Counted from the first letter of the stretch, positions 33,072 through 43,301 are shown. The stretch: DNA of 64,000 bases from Pseudomaricurvus hydrocarbonicus (GCF_011602365.1 NZ_JAAONZ010000024.1:1-64000), one strand, 5' to 3'. Made by a program: numbers and translations. Notes: generated by a model from the sequence alone, not told the origin.

Positions 33072-35366
33072 CTAGCTCATATCCTGGGGGTCGACGTCCA
33101 GGGACCAGCGGGTGCGGCGGCTGAGAGGGTGTTGCTCCAGCTCGGCAATCAGTGGTGTGAGCAGCTGGTGCAGTTGGGCGCGACTGCTGGCGTGTATCTG
33201 CAGTTGATGCCGAAAGCGCTGGTTGCGCTTTTCCATGGGCGCAGGCAGGGGCCCCAGGTATTGCAGGTCTGGCTGTGACGGACAGATCCGCTCGGCCATA
33301 TTGCGGGCAATCTGCAACAGTTCGTGGGCGTTTTCCGAGCGTGAGGATTCGGCGCGCAGCAGCGCCATAAAACGGAAGGGTGGCAGCATGGACAGCTGGC
33401 GCTCGTGCAACAACAGCTGGGCAAAGGCGCTGTAGCCTTGATGCAGCAGGGTTTGCAGCATGGGGTGTTCGCACAGATGGCTTTGGATCAGCACGCTGCC
33501 GGGCTTTTCTGCCCGACCGGCCCGGCCGGCCACCTGCAACAACAGTTGACCCATGCGTTCGGGACCGCGGAAATCGGTACTGAACAGGCCGCCGTCGGCG
33601 TCGATGATGGCGACCAGAGTCACGTTGGGAAAGTGATGCCCTTTGGCCAGCATCTGGGTGCCCACCAACAAGCAGGGCTCGCCGCGATTGACCTGGTCGA
33701 TGATGTTGCTCATGGCGTGTTTCTGGCGGGTGGAATCTCGGTCGACCCGGATCACCGGAAAGTCCGGAAAGCGATTCTGCAACAGGGTTTCCGTGCGTTC
33801 GGTGCCCTGACCGACACAGTGCAGTTCGCGACTGTTGCAGGTGGGACAGTGGTGGATCAACGGTCGCTGATAGTCGCAGTGATGGCAGTGCAGGTGCGCG
33901 GGTTGCTGGTGCACGGTCAGGCGCGCGTCACAGTGATGACACTGGGACAGCCAGCCACAGTCGTGACACATCAGGGTGGGCGCAAACCCCCGCCGGTTGA
34001 TGAACACCAGCACCTGGCCGCTGGCCAGCAGGTGTTGCTCAATCTGTTCCAGCAAAGCCTGGGTCAGGCCCTCCTGCAGCGGTTGGCGCTTGAGGTCAAT
34101 GAGCTCGATGGCCGGTGGTTGGGCGTCGCCCGCTCTCTGGGTCAGCAGCAGCAGGCGATACCGCTCTTGCCGGGCGTTGTGGTAGCTTTCCAGTGACGGG
34201 GTGGCGCTGCCCAGAATCAGCGGAATGCCCAGCCGCTGGCAGCGCACGGCGGCCAGATCGCGGGCGGAATAGCGGAAGCCTTCCTGCTGTTTGAAAGAGG
34301 TGTCGTGTTCTTCATCCAGAATCACGATGCCAGGGCGGCGCAGGGGGGTAAAAATGGCAGAACGGGTGCCGATGATGATGTCGGCATCTCCCGCGGCTGC
34401 CAACAGCCAGGCTTGCTTGCGTTCAGTGTCGTTGAGATTGGAGTGCAGTACCGCCAGTGGGCGGTTAAAGCGGCGCTGAAAGCGGCTGAGGGTTTGCGGG
34501 GTTAAACCAATTTCTGGAATCAGTACCAGTGCCTGCTTGCCGGCTCGGAGAACCTGTTCAATTGCCTGCAGATACACCTCAGTCTTGCCGCTACCGGTAG
34601 TGCCATAAAGCAGGTGACAGGTGTAATCGTCCAGCGTGATTTGCGCCAGGGCGTTGGATTGCTCGGCGTTGAGTACCAGCGGTTGTGTCTTAAGCAATTT
34701 CGCGGGCCGCAGCGGTTCGGGCGTGATTTCCAGGGCGTCGATCAGACCTTTGTCACTCAAGCCTTTAAGTGCATTGCGATTCACCGCCTGCAATAACAAG
34801 TCTTTATGCAGAACGGTCGAGACGCCGAGGCGGGCTTCGTCCTGCAATTGCTGCAGTAATTGTTGTTGCTTGGGGGCTCGCCGCAGCTCGTTGAGGTCGC
34901 AGTGGAGCCCGTTGACGGTCAGCTGCCAGGCTTTTTCTGTGCTGAGCTCTGCGGCCTCTCCCTGTCGCAGGGCCACGGGGATGGCCGCCGCCAGGACTTC
35001 CCCCAAAGGGTGGTGGTAATAGTGGGCCGCCCACTGGCACAGGTGCAGCAGTTCCGGCGGAATCAGTGGGGTTGCGTCCAGCAGGGCCAAGATCGGTTTG
35101 AGTTTTTTCAGATCAAACTCACTGTGCTCTTTGACGGCAACAATCACCCCAATGAGCTTTTGGTTACCGAAATTGACGCTGACCCGCATGCCTGGCCGGC
35201 CTTTGATTGACGGCTCGTGCGCGGGCTGGCTTGGGGCTGGGTCATCTTGGAGCAATAGCGTCTGCTGGGGCGCTGGCGCGGCCTCAGCGGGTTCCGCCGC
35301 CAAATAATCAAACGTTCTGCGCAGCGGAGTGGGCAGGGCGACGGCGTAAATCTCAAGCGCTGGCAT
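33072..35366 (-). CDS. priA: primosomal replication helicase PriA
   Basis: A 764-residue superfamily 2 helicase that restarts stalled replication forks. The N-terminal DNA-binding domain (1-200) precedes Walker A LLYGTTGSGKTE (about 255-266) and the DEEH box in VILDEEHDTSFKQQEG. The eight-cysteine zinc region CHDCGWLSQCHHC ... CHHCDYQ ... CPTCNS inserts between the helicase lobes. GTERTETLLQNRFPD and VAGRAGRAEKPG complete the helicase motifs. It is transcribed divergently from rpmE, 180 bases apart. In Pseudomonas argS normally follows priA; here the next gene downstream is directly the SPOR gene. Confidence 0.95.
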   Translation of the reverse strand: MPALEIYAVALPTPLRRTFDYLAAEPAEAAPAPQQTLLLQDDPAPSQPAHEPSIKGRPGMRVSVNFGNQKLIGVIVAVKEHSEFDLKKLKPILALLDATPLIPPELLHLCQWAAHYYHHPLGEVLAAAIPVALRQGEAAELSTEKAWQLTVNGLHCDLNELRRAPKQQQLLQQLQDEARLGVSTVLHKDLLLQAVNRNALKGLSDKGLIDALEITPEPLRPAKLLKTQPLVLNAEQSNALAQITLDDYTCHLLYGTTGSGKTEVYLQAIEQVLRAGKQALVLIPEIGLTPQTLSRFQRRFNRPLAVLHSNLNDTERKQAWLLAAAGDADIIIGTRSAIFTPLRRPGIVILDEEHDTSFKQQEGFRYSARDLAAVRCQRLGIPLILGSATPSLESYHNARQERYRLLLLTQRAGDAQPPAIELIDLKRQPLQEGLTQALLEQIEQHLLASGQVLVFINRRGFAPTLMCHDCGWLSQCHHCDARLTVHQQPAHLHCHHCDYQRPLIHHCPTCNSRELHCVGQGTERTETLLQNRFPDFPVIRVDRDSTRQKHAMSNIIDQVNRGEPCLLVGTQMLAKGHHFPNVTLVAIIDADGGLFSTDFRGPERMGQLLLQVAGRAGRAEKPGSVLIQSHLCEHPMLQTLLHQGYSAFAQLLLHERQLSMLPPFRFMALLRAESSRSENAHELLQIARNMAERICPSQPDLQYLGPLPAPMEKRNQRFRHQLQIHASSRAQLHQLLTPLIAELEQHPLSRRTRWSLDVDPQDMS

Positions 35367-35426
35367 GGGAAAAGTGGGGGTCTCCGTGAATCTGTAAGCA
35401 GGCTGCCGAAAAAACGCACAATAGTC

Positions 35427-35454
35427 TTGCGTTGATGGGGGTTTCTGGTAGTAT
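35427..35454 (+). promoter_or_regulatory. candidate sigma-70 promoter for rpmE
   Basis: TTGCGT (35427-35432) and TAGTAT (35449-35454) are 16 bases apart, 92 bases before the rpmE start and within the priA-rpmE divergent region. Both boxes are moderate matches. Confidence 0.4.
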
Positions 35455-35546
35455 GCGCCGTCTTATTTTACCCGCTAAGACTAACCGTTGTGCGGTGCTC
35501 GGCACAAGATCGAGTGGCGGCACAGAATGACATGAAGGCGATACCC

Positions 35547-35762
35547 ATGAAAGCAGATATCCATCCTAAGTACAGCCCAATGACTGCAACCTGCAGTTGT
35601 GGCAACGTTATCACTACCGGTTCTACCAAGGGTCAGGACATGCACCTGGACGTGTGTTCCAGCTGTCACCCTTTTTACACTGGTAAGCAGAAGCAAACCA
35701 GCACCGGTGGTCGTGTTGACAAGTTTAAGAAGCGTTTTGGCAGCCGTATCGCGGCTAAATAA
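35547..35762 (+). CDS. rpmE: 50S ribosomal protein L31, zinc-binding type
   Basis: A 71-residue ribosomal protein of the central protuberance. CSC at 16-18 and CSSC at 37-40 form the zinc site of the C+ type, as opposed to the cysteine-free form made under zinc shortage. The ATG at 35547 ([11 protein letters not shown]) is the family's standard start; earlier in-frame starts add unconserved residues. A strong terminator follows at 35853. Confidence 0.96.
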   Translation: MKADIHPKYSPMTATCSCGNVITTGSTKGQDMHLDVCSSCHPFYTGKQKQTSTGGRVDKFKKRFGSRIAAK

Positions 35763-35852
35763 GATAAATAGTGATTATTTATTGAAGCCAATTGCGGTTT
35801 TGAGAGGGTTTACGACGGCGTAAGTCGAGCGGAATTCTCTTGAAGCAGTTTC

Positions 35853-35892
35853 AAAAAAAGCGCTCAGGACTAACGCCTGCAGCGCTTTTTTT
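35853..35892 (+). terminator. rho-independent terminator after rpmE
   Basis: AAAAAAAGCGCT (35853-35864) pairs with AGCGCTTTTTTT (35881-35892) around a 16-base loop and ends in a T-run. The A-run on the other side makes it usable from both strands. The rest of the 306-base gap to maeB contains only a promoter candidate. Confidence 0.88.
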
Positions 35893-35992
35893 ATCCCTGA
35901 AAAACGTACAAAAGACGCAAAAATCGTGGGGGAATTGCCAGATTAGCCGTCTCCATGGCCAATTTGCTCACCCTGAAGCGCCGGTCAGGCTC

Positions 35993-36021
35993 TTGAGTCA
36001 CTCTGGGGTGTCCGGTATCCT
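35993..36021 (+). promoter_or_regulatory. candidate sigma-70 promoter for maeB
   Basis: TTGAGT (35993-35998) and TATCCT (36016-36021) with a 17-base spacer lie 48 bases before the maeB start, after the rpmE terminator. Match quality is moderate. Confidence 0.4.
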
Positions 36022-36068
36022 TCACGCCCCCTAAAAAAAACGCCCTAGAGCGGTAACGGACGTGAGAC

Positions 36069-37331
36069 ATGTCAGATTCATTTAAAAAAGCGGCTTTGGA
36101 TTACCACGCGTTTCCCAAGCCCGGAAAGCTGTCTGTGGAGATAACCACACCGGCTGAAACACAGGAAGACCTCTCTTTGGCGTATAGCCCTGGGGTGGCT
36201 GAGCCCGTCCGCGAGATCGCGCAAGATCCCGAGAGCGCCTACAAATACACCGCCAAAGGCAATATGGTGGCCGTGATTACCGATGGCAGCGCCATTTTGG
36301 GTCTGGGTAACCTGGGCCCTCTGGCGAGCAAGCCGGTGATGGAAGGGAAAAGCCTGTTGTTCAAGCGTTTTGCCGGTATCGATTCCGTTGATGTGGAAGT
36401 CGAGTCCGAGAGCCCGGAAGCGTTTATTGAAACCGTGGCCAGCATTGCCAATACCTGGGGCGGTATCAACCTCGAAGATATTAAAGCGCCTGAGTGTTTT
36501 CAGATCGAGAAAGCCTTGATCGAGCGCTGTCAGGTGCCGGTCTTTCACGATGACCAGCACGGCACCGCGATTGTGACGGCGGCGGGTATGCTCAATGCCC
36601 TGGAAATCCAGGGTAAACGCATTGAAGACGCCAAAATTGTGTGTCTGGGCGCGGGTGCTGCAGCGCACGCCTGTTCTTCTTTGCTGGTGATCGCCGGGGC
36701 CCAGCGCGACAATATCACCATGCTCGACAGCAAAGGCGTGATCTACGCGGGTCGAGATGGTCTGAATCAGTACAAGGAAGAGTTCGCTCGGGAAACCAGT
36801 GCGCGCACTCTGGACGATGCCATTGAAGACGCCGATGCTTTTTTGGGCGTGTCGGGTCCCAACCTGCTGAGTGCCGAGCAGCTGGCGAAGATGGCGGCGA
36901 ACCCGGTCGTGTTTGCCTGCTCCAATCCGGATCCGGAAATCAGCCCGATACTGGCCCATGAGGTGCGCGATGATTTGATTATGGCCACGGGCCGTTCTGA
37001 TTTCCCGAATCAGGTGAACAACGTGCTGTGCTTCCCGTTCCTGTTTCGCGGCACTCTGGACGTGCGTGCCTCAGAAATCAATGCCAGCATGAAGTTGGCA
37101 GCGGTCCATGCGATTAAGGATCTGGCCAAACAGGCCGTGCCGACCGAGGTGCTGAAGGCCTATGGCGGCGGTGAGCTGAGCTTTGGTCGCCAGTACATTC
37201 TGCCCAAGCCGACCGATCAGCGTTTGCTGGGTGCGGTGGCTGCGGCGGTGGCGCAGGCGGCCGTGGACAGTGGTGTGGCGCGCTTGCCTTACCCGTCCCA
37301 CTACCCATTGCAGTCAGTGGCCGATTGCTGA
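36069..37331 (+). CDS. maeB: malic enzyme (oxaloacetate-decarboxylating malate dehydrogenase)
   Basis: A 420-residue enzyme converting malate to pyruvate and CO2 while reducing NAD(P). LSLAYSPGVAEPVREI, TDGSAILGLGNLGPLASKPVMEGK, the metal-binding FHDDQHGTAIV and the Rossmann motif LGAGAAAHAC are visible. FACSNPDPEI and GRSDFPNQVNNVLCFPFLFRG complete the catalytic core. It lacks the C-terminal phosphotransacetylase-like domain of long MaeB proteins and corresponds to the short form found beside ponA and rpmE in Pseudomonas. Cofactor preference cannot be decided from sequence by eye. Confidence 0.94.
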   Translation: MSDSFKKAALDYHAFPKPGKLSVEITTPAETQEDLSLAYSPGVAEPVREIAQDPESAYKYTAKGNMVAVITDGSAILGLGNLGPLASKPVMEGKSLLFKRFAGIDSVDVEVESESPEAFIETVASIANTWGGINLEDIKAPECFQIEKALIERCQVPVFHDDQHGTAIVTAAGMLNALEIQGKRIEDAKIVCLGAGAAAHACSSLLVIAGAQRDNITMLDSKGVIYAGRDGLNQYKEEFARETSARTLDDAIEDADAFLGVSGPNLLSAEQLAKMAANPVVFACSNPDPEISPILAHEVRDDLIMATGRSDFPNQVNNVLCFPFLFRGTLDVRASEINASMKLAAVHAIKDLAKQAVPTEVLKAYGGGELSFGRQYILPKPTDQRLLGAVAAAVAQAAVDSGVARLPYPSHYPLQSVADC

Positions 37332-37352
37332 GTAAAGATCGCTATCGCCCAA

Positions 37353-37388
37353 GCATAAAAAAACCGCCTCCCGGCGGTTTTTTTATGC
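37353..37388. terminator. bidirectional terminator between maeB and ponA
   Basis: GCATAAAAAAACCGCC (37353-37368) pairs perfectly with GGCGGTTTTTTTATGC (37373-37388) around a 4-base loop TCCC. The GC stem flanked by A- and T-runs can stop transcription from both converging genes. Confidence 0.95.
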
Positions 37389-37410
37389 TCAACGTCTCGT
37401 CACACTGTTT

Positions 37411-37508
37411 CTAGTTTCTAGTTTCTAGTTTCTAGTTTCTAGTTTCTAGTTTCTAGTTTCTAGTTTCTAGTTTCTCGCCACTCGCCACTCGCCACTCGCC
37501 ACTCGCTC
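37411..37508. repeat. heptamer array: 9 x CTAGTTT then 4 x CTCGCCA plus one variant
   Basis: Nine perfect CTAGTTT units (37411-37473) continue in the same 7-base phase as four CTCGCCA units (37474-37501) and one CTCGCTC (37502-37508). It lies between the maeB/ponA terminator and the ponA stop codon. It is the longest of the heptamer arrays in the window. Confidence 0.95.
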
Positions 37509-37544
37509 AAGGCGAATGGCGCAGCCAGAGAAAGCATTCCGGGG
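37502..37544. repeat. 43-bp dispersed element, copy 1
   Basis: The 43 bases directly before the ponA stop codon (on the + strand) match 60091-60133 at 36 of 43 positions. All seven differences are transitions. The common core is GAATGGCGCAGCCAGAGA (18 bases). Both copies are attached to CTCGCCA heptamers and lie just downstream of leftward genes. Confidence 0.85.
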
Positions 37545-40274
37545 CTAAAACAGTTCCTCAGGGAGTGCTTCCTGAGTCGCGCCGGTTTCTCTGTGGTCCA
37601 GTTGCGGAGCGGTTTGCTGATTGTACTCAGGGACGTTTTCCAGGCGGAAGGTCTCAAAGATGGCGTTGCTTTGAGTGGCCGGCGCGCGCATGCCGGTGTT
37701 CGGGTCAATGCGCACGGAGACCAGATTGTCGGGCAGGGACCGGGGGGCTTCCGGAATGTCCTTCAGGGCCAGGGCCATATAGTCAATCCAGATCGGCAGG
37801 GCCGAGGTGCCGCCGTACTCACGCCGCCCGAGGTCGGAGTTTTGGTCAAAGCCCAGCCAGGCGGTGGTGACCACACGGTTGTTGTAGCCGGAGAACCAGG
37901 CATCTTTGGGGCCGTTGGTGGTGCCGGTTTTACCCGCCAGATCATTGCGTCCGAGGGCCAGCGCCTTGCGGCCAGTCCCTTTCTTGATGACATCGCGCAG
38001 CATGTCATCTATCAGGTAGGCGATCTGCGGGCTCAAAACCCTCGGCGCCACTGGCGGTTGAGGGGCTTCCTGCATCAGCTGGTCTGAGTCCTCGGCGGTG
38101 TTTTCCGACTCTGAGTTGGGGTCAAGCGCCGTGTCCAGGGACGAGCTGGCAATCTCATTTGCGGGCTGCAGTGGCTGGTCATTGAGCTCTGCGGCCATGG
38201 CTTTTTCCAGGGCGTCCAGGCTCTCTTGTTGAGCGTTGGCGACCTGGTTGCCGTCCCCTGAATCCGCCGTGAGCGCTTCACTGGCCTCTGCCGTGTTGGC
38301 TTCGACTTCACAGGGGCGGCAAACGGTGGCCGGCAGAGCCTGAAAGGTGATGTTGCCATCCACGTCTTCAATCCGCGCTACGAGGTAGGGAGAGACCTTG
38401 TAGCCGCCATTGGCAAACACGGTGTAGCCGGTGGCGATTTGCAGTGGTGTGAGGGCAGCGGTGCCCAGCGCCAGTGACAGGTTGCGGGGCATTTGGCTTT
38501 TATCCAGCCCGTAGCGGTCCATGGTGTCCAGGGCATTATTGATGCCTATGCGACGAAGGATGCGGATGGAGACCAGGTTGCGGGATTTATACAGCGCCTG
38601 GCGCAGGCGGGTGGGGCCAAAAAACTTGCCGCTGGCATTTTCCGGGCGCCAGGTGCTTTCCATGGAGGCGTCGTCAAACACAATGGGGGCATCGTTGATG
38701 ATGGTGGCCGGCGTAAGTCCCTGTTCCAGTGCTGCGGTGTAGATAAAGGGTTTAAAGTTTGAACCCGGCTGGCGCTCCGCCTGAGTGGCGCGGTTAAAGT
38801 GGCTTTGGTTAAAGTCAAAACCGCCGACCAGCGCACGGATGGCCCCATCATCGGGGTTGAGAGACACCAGAGCTGCCTGGGCAGCGGGCACCTGGGTGAG
38901 TTGCCAGATGTCTTCCCCGGTGTCTGCAGCCTGAGTTTTGGCCACGCGAATGACGTCGCCCACCGCGAGCACATCCGAGGCCTGTTTGGGGGCCGGTCCG
39001 CGACTGTTTTCGTTGATGTACGCGCGGGCCTCGGACAGGCCGTTCTCCCAATGGACACTGGCCTGAGTGCCGTCAGACGCCAGAAATACGATACTGTCGG
39101 CATTGACCTGGGTCACCGCGGCGGCCATCAGCCCGCCGATGGTTTTGTAGTGGTCCAGTTCCTGTTGCCACTCTTGTTGCCACTCCGTCAGAGGCTGCGC
39201 CGAGTCAGACTCTGCGGCGGCGCTGTCGCCAGGGGTGGATGCCGATGGCGGTTCCGTGCTGGTCGTCTTGGCGGCCAGAGCGTCCGGGAGTGTCAGTTTG
39301 GCCTCGGGCCCTCGGTAGCCGTGACGCAGGTCGTAGCTGATCAGGCCGTCGATGACGGCTTTTTGGGCGCGAGCCTGTAGTTGTGAATTGATGGTGGTGT
39401 AAATCTTAAAGCCATCGGTGTAGGCGGCCAGCCCCAGCTTGTCGACAGCTTCCTTGCGAGCCATTTCGGCAATATAGGGGGCGCTCAGTTCCAGCTTGGA
39501 GCCGTGGTAGGAGGCCGTCACAGGCTCTTGCACGGCAACCTGATATTGCTCTTCGGTGATGTAGTCCAGCGACACCATGCGCCCCAAAATCCAGTTGCGC
39601 CGCACCAGTGCGCGCTGTGGGTTGGCCAGTGGGTTGTAGGCTGAAGGCGCTTTTGGCAGGCCGGCAATCATGGCCAGCTGGGCCAGACTCAAGTCATTGA
39701 TGTCTTTGCCGTAGTACACCTGCGCCGCCGCTCCGATGCCATAGGCGCGGTTGCCGAGGTAGATTTTGTTGGCGTAGAGCTCAAGAATTTCACTTTTGCT
39801 CAATTCTTTTTCGATCTGCAGCGCGAGCAGGATTTCATTGAATTTGCGGCTGAATGTCTGTTTGCGCGTCAGAAAAAAGTTTCTGGCGACCTGCATTGTA
39901 ATGGTACTTCCGCCAGTTTGAATTTGCCCTGATTGCAATAATTGTGAAGCGGCTCTCAAAAGGCCTTTAATATCGACGCCATGATGGGAGTAGAATCTGT
40001 CGTCTTCGGCGGAAAGAATGGCATTTATAAAGTCTTGGGGAACATTTTCGATGGCGACGGGGTTGCGTCGTTTCTCACCAAAGACGCCAATAAGCAGGCC
40101 GTCGTCGGAATAAATTCGCAGCGGTGTTTGCAGTTTTATCTGCCGAAGAGTTTCCACTTCCGGCAATTTAGGGGTGAGGTAGAGCGTGATCCCCGCAAAA
40201 AGCGCCAAAGTTCCGCTGCCCGCAGCCAGAATGAGCCAGAAAGCCCAGGGTATGATTTTTTCTTTATAGGTCAT
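37545..40274 (-). CDS. ponA: penicillin-binding protein 1A
   Basis: A 909-residue bifunctional peptidoglycan synthase. One membrane segment (about 10-31) precedes the glycosyltransferase domain with EDDRFYSHHGVD (about 90-101), GGSTITMQVARNFF and KIYLGNRAYGIGAAA. An OB-like domain follows, then the transpeptidase domain with the active serine in PGSNFKPF (about 505), SRN and KTGTTNG (about 781). Two low-complexity insertions are notable: a Ser/Ala/Asp-rich one near residue 340 and an acidic one of about 80 residues near 652-735, between the SxN and KTG motifs. It is divergent from pilM, as in Pseudomonas. Confidence 0.95.
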   Translation of the reverse strand: MTYKEKIIPWAFWLILAAGSGTLALFAGITLYLTPKLPEVETLRQIKLQTPLRIYSDDGLLIGVFGEKRRNPVAIENVPQDFINAILSAEDDRFYSHHGVDIKGLLRAASQLLQSGQIQTGGSTITMQVARNFFLTRKQTFSRKFNEILLALQIEKELSKSEILELYANKIYLGNRAYGIGAAAQVYYGKDINDLSLAQLAMIAGLPKAPSAYNPLANPQRALVRRNWILGRMVSLDYITEEQYQVAVQEPVTASYHGSKLELSAPYIAEMARKEAVDKLGLAAYTDGFKIYTTINSQLQARAQKAVIDGLISYDLRHGYRGPEAKLTLPDALAAKTTSTEPPSASTPGDSAAAESDSAQPLTEWQQEWQQELDHYKTIGGLMAAAVTQVNADSIVFLASDGTQASVHWENGLSEARAYINENSRGPAPKQASDVLAVGDVIRVAKTQAADTGEDIWQLTQVPAAQAALVSLNPDDGAIRALVGGFDFNQSHFNRATQAERQPGSNFKPFIYTAALEQGLTPATIINDAPIVFDDASMESTWRPENASGKFFGPTRLRQALYKSRNLVSIRILRRIGINNALDTMDRYGLDKSQMPRNLSLALGTAALTPLQIATGYTVFANGGYKVSPYLVARIEDVDGNITFQALPATVCRPCEVEANTAEASEALTADSGDGNQVANAQQESLDALEKAMAAELNDQPLQPANEIASSSLDTALDPNSESENTAEDSDQLMQEAPQPPVAPRVLSPQIAYLIDDMLRDVIKKGTGRKALALGRNDLAGKTGTTNGPKDAWFSGYNNRVVTTAWLGFDQNSDLGRREYGGTSALPIWIDYMALALKDIPEAPRSLPDNLVSVRIDPNTGMRAPATQSNAIFETFRLENVPEYNQQTAPQLDHRETGATQEALPEELF

Positions 40275-40365
40275 TTTTTCTATGAGAATTAAAGGGTTAG
40301 CGAGACGGAATGTGTGAGCGAAGCATTATAAGCGGTTTTTAAGGGTTTACATATGGTTTGCCTTG

Positions 40366-40393
40366 TTGCAGGCTTAAGTTAAAGTGCTATAAC
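40366..40393 (+). promoter_or_regulatory. candidate sigma-70 promoter for pilMNOPQ
   Basis: TTGCAG (40366-40371) and TATAAC (40388-40393), 16 bases apart, lie 37 bases before the pilM start in the pilM-ponA divergent gap. The -10 box is good; the -35 box is moderate. Confidence 0.45.
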
Positions 40394-40408
40394 ATCAAAT
40401 GCACCTAA

Positions 40409-41496
<1,088 letters not shown>

Positions 41497-41497
<1 letters not shown>

Positions 41498-42069
41498 TGG
41501 CAAAGATTAACCTCCTCCCGTGGCGCGATGAATATCGCCGCGAGAAACAGCAGGAATTTTTGGGTGTGCTGGCGTTTGTGGCGGCCGTCACTGCGCTGTG
41601 TGTGTATATCTGGATCAGTTCGGTGCAGGGCTCCATTGAGTCGCAAAAAGACCGCAACCGGATGCTGGACCAGGAAATCAGCGCGCTGCAGGAAAAAGTG
41701 AAAGAAATCCAGGCGCTGAAGAAGCGCCGCGCTGAGTTGCTGGCCCGAATGAAGGTAATTCAGGGGCTGCAGGGTGAGCGTCCGGTCATCGTTCGCTACT
41801 TTGATGAATTGGTGCGAGCGGTACCGGAAGGCGTCTACCTGAATTCATTGACGCGTCGCGGCGATCAGATTCAGTTAGAAGGTATTACTGAATCCAATGT
41901 CCGGGTGTCGGCGTTCATGCGCAACCTCGACAGTTCGGAGTGGTTCTCGACCCCCAACCTGAAAGCGGTTAAAGCTGCACCTCAATTCGGGGAGCAGGCC
42001 AGTCAGTTTTCGATGAATTTTGCTACGACCAAGCCAAAAGAGGATCTGTCTGAGGCGGGTAAAAAGTGA
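41497..42069 (+). CDS. pilN: type IV pilus alignment protein PilN
   Basis: A 190-residue bitopic protein. The cytoplasmic N-terminus INLLPWRDEYRREKQ is the PilM-binding motif. A membrane segment (about 22-42) and a coiled coil (about 45-85) precede the ferredoxin-like periplasmic domain (VPEGVYLNSLTRRGDQIQLEGITESN). The start overlaps the pilM stop by one base. Confidence 0.95.
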
Positions 42070-42145
42070 GTGTGATTATAACTGTCAGCACGATTGCACG
42101 CCCGCAAGCGGCGTGCAGCATAAGAAATAAGTAGCGAGGTTGGGG

Positions 42146-42760
42146 ATGGCATTGCAAGACGTGTTAGGTCAGCTCAATGAATTCGATGTGAACGACATCG
42201 ATTGGACCCGTATGGGGGTCTGGCCAGTAGCTGGAAAAATAGTATTGTGCGTGATTTTGATTGCGGCTCTGGTGGCGGGGGGGTACTACTTCTTCATCAA
42301 AGACCTGAATGTGCAGTTACAAACAGTGACCGCAAAAGAGGAAACCTTAAGAAATACCTTCAAGCAAAAAGCTTTCCAGGCGGCCAATCTGGACGCCTAC
42401 CGTGAACAGATGAAGGAAATGGAAAAATCCTTTGGTGCGCTGGTGGCGCAACTCCCGAGTGATACCGAGGTGCCGGGTTTATTGGAGGATATTGATGAGC
42501 GTGGTTCCGAAAGCGGTTTGACGATCAAAAGCATCACGTTGCAGAAAGAAAAAAAGGCAGCGTTCTATGTTGAACTGCCCATTTCAATCAACGTCACCGG
42601 TCCTTATCACGACTTTGGTACGTTTGTCAGCGGGGTGGCGGGCATGCCGCGCATCGTGACCCTGCACGATTACAACATCAAGAAATCAAGCAGTAGCGGT
42701 ATGCTGGACATGACTATTCTGGCCAAGACCTACCGCTACAAAAGTGAGGGGAGCAAATAA
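42146..42760 (+). CDS. pilO: type IV pilus alignment protein PilO
   Basis: A 204-residue bitopic partner of PilN. A short cytoplasmic N-terminus precedes a membrane segment (about 28-48), a coiled coil (52-100, KEETLRNTFKQKAFQAANLDAYREQ) and a periplasmic domain with QLPSDTEVPGLLEDI. The ATG at 42146, with GAGG 7 bases upstream, is preferred over an in-frame TTG two codons earlier. Its stop codon overlaps the pilP start. Confidence 0.95.
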   Translation: MALQDVLGQLNEFDVNDIDWTRMGVWPVAGKIVLCVILIAALVAGGYYFFIKDLNVQLQTVTAKEETLRNTFKQKAFQAANLDAYREQMKEMEKSFGALVAQLPSDTEVPGLLEDIDERGSESGLTIKSITLQKEKKAAFYVELPISINVTGPYHDFGTFVSGVAGMPRIVTLHDYNIKKSSSSGMLDMTILAKTYRYKSEGSK

Positions 42761-43296
42761 TGTTGTCGTTTAACTGGCCCCGCGGTGTTGGCTTGCTAGC
42801 CACCCTCTTCATGTTGTCAGCCTGTAGTGGTGGCAACCATCAGGACTTGAAAGATTTTATTGCAGAAACCAAGCGGCGTCCGGCGGGCAATATCGAACCA
42901 TTGCCGCCGTTTGTGCCCTACCAAAGCTTTTCCTACAGCGCCATGACAGAGCGCAGCCCTTTTGATCCACCGGTGGAAGACCTCAATCAACTGGTGCTGG
43001 GCAAGAAATCCAACATCAAACCCGATCTGAGCCGGGAAAAAGAATTTCTGGAAGGCTTTAACATTGCCTCACTGAACATGGTGGGCACCCTGGAGCAGGG
43101 GGGAACCCTGTGGGTGCTGATCAACGACGGTGAGGGTGGTATTCACCGAGTGAAGCAAGGGAACTTTCTGGGAAAGAACTACGGCCGTATTGTGGCTACT
43201 TCGAGTCGTCAAATCGATATTATAGAAATTGTGCCTAATGGTGCGGATGGATGGGTCGAACGCCCTAAAGTCTTACAAATTGCGGAGAAGGAATAA
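42760..43296 (+). CDS. pilP: type IV pilus lipoprotein PilP
   Basis: A 178-residue inner-membrane lipoprotein that connects the PilN/PilO complex to the secretin. The lipobox LSAC places the lipidated cysteine at residue 22. A flexible segment with SAMTERSPFDPP binds PilN/PilO in relatives. The C-terminal beta domain (about 85-178) carries MVGTLEQGGTLWVLINDGEGGIHRV. It is one base overlapped with pilO and five bases before pilQ. Confidence 0.95.
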   Translation: MLSFNWPRGVGLLATLFMLSACSGGNHQDLKDFIAETKRRPAGNIEPLPPFVPYQSFSYSAMTERSPFDPPVEDLNQLVLGKKSNIKPDLSREKEFLEGFNIASLNMVGTLEQGGTLWVLINDGEGGIHRVKQGNFLGKNYGRIVATSSRQIDIIEIVPNGADGWVERPKVLQIAEKE

Positions 43297-43301
43297 TAAA
43301 C

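Noticed and set aside
36078-36959. 293-codon open frame opposite maeB
   Set aside because: Antisense to the catalytic core of malic enzyme, shadow composition.
37411-37508. CRISPR-like appearance of the heptamer array
   Set aside because: Units are 7 bases with no spacers between them, and no cas genes are nearby.
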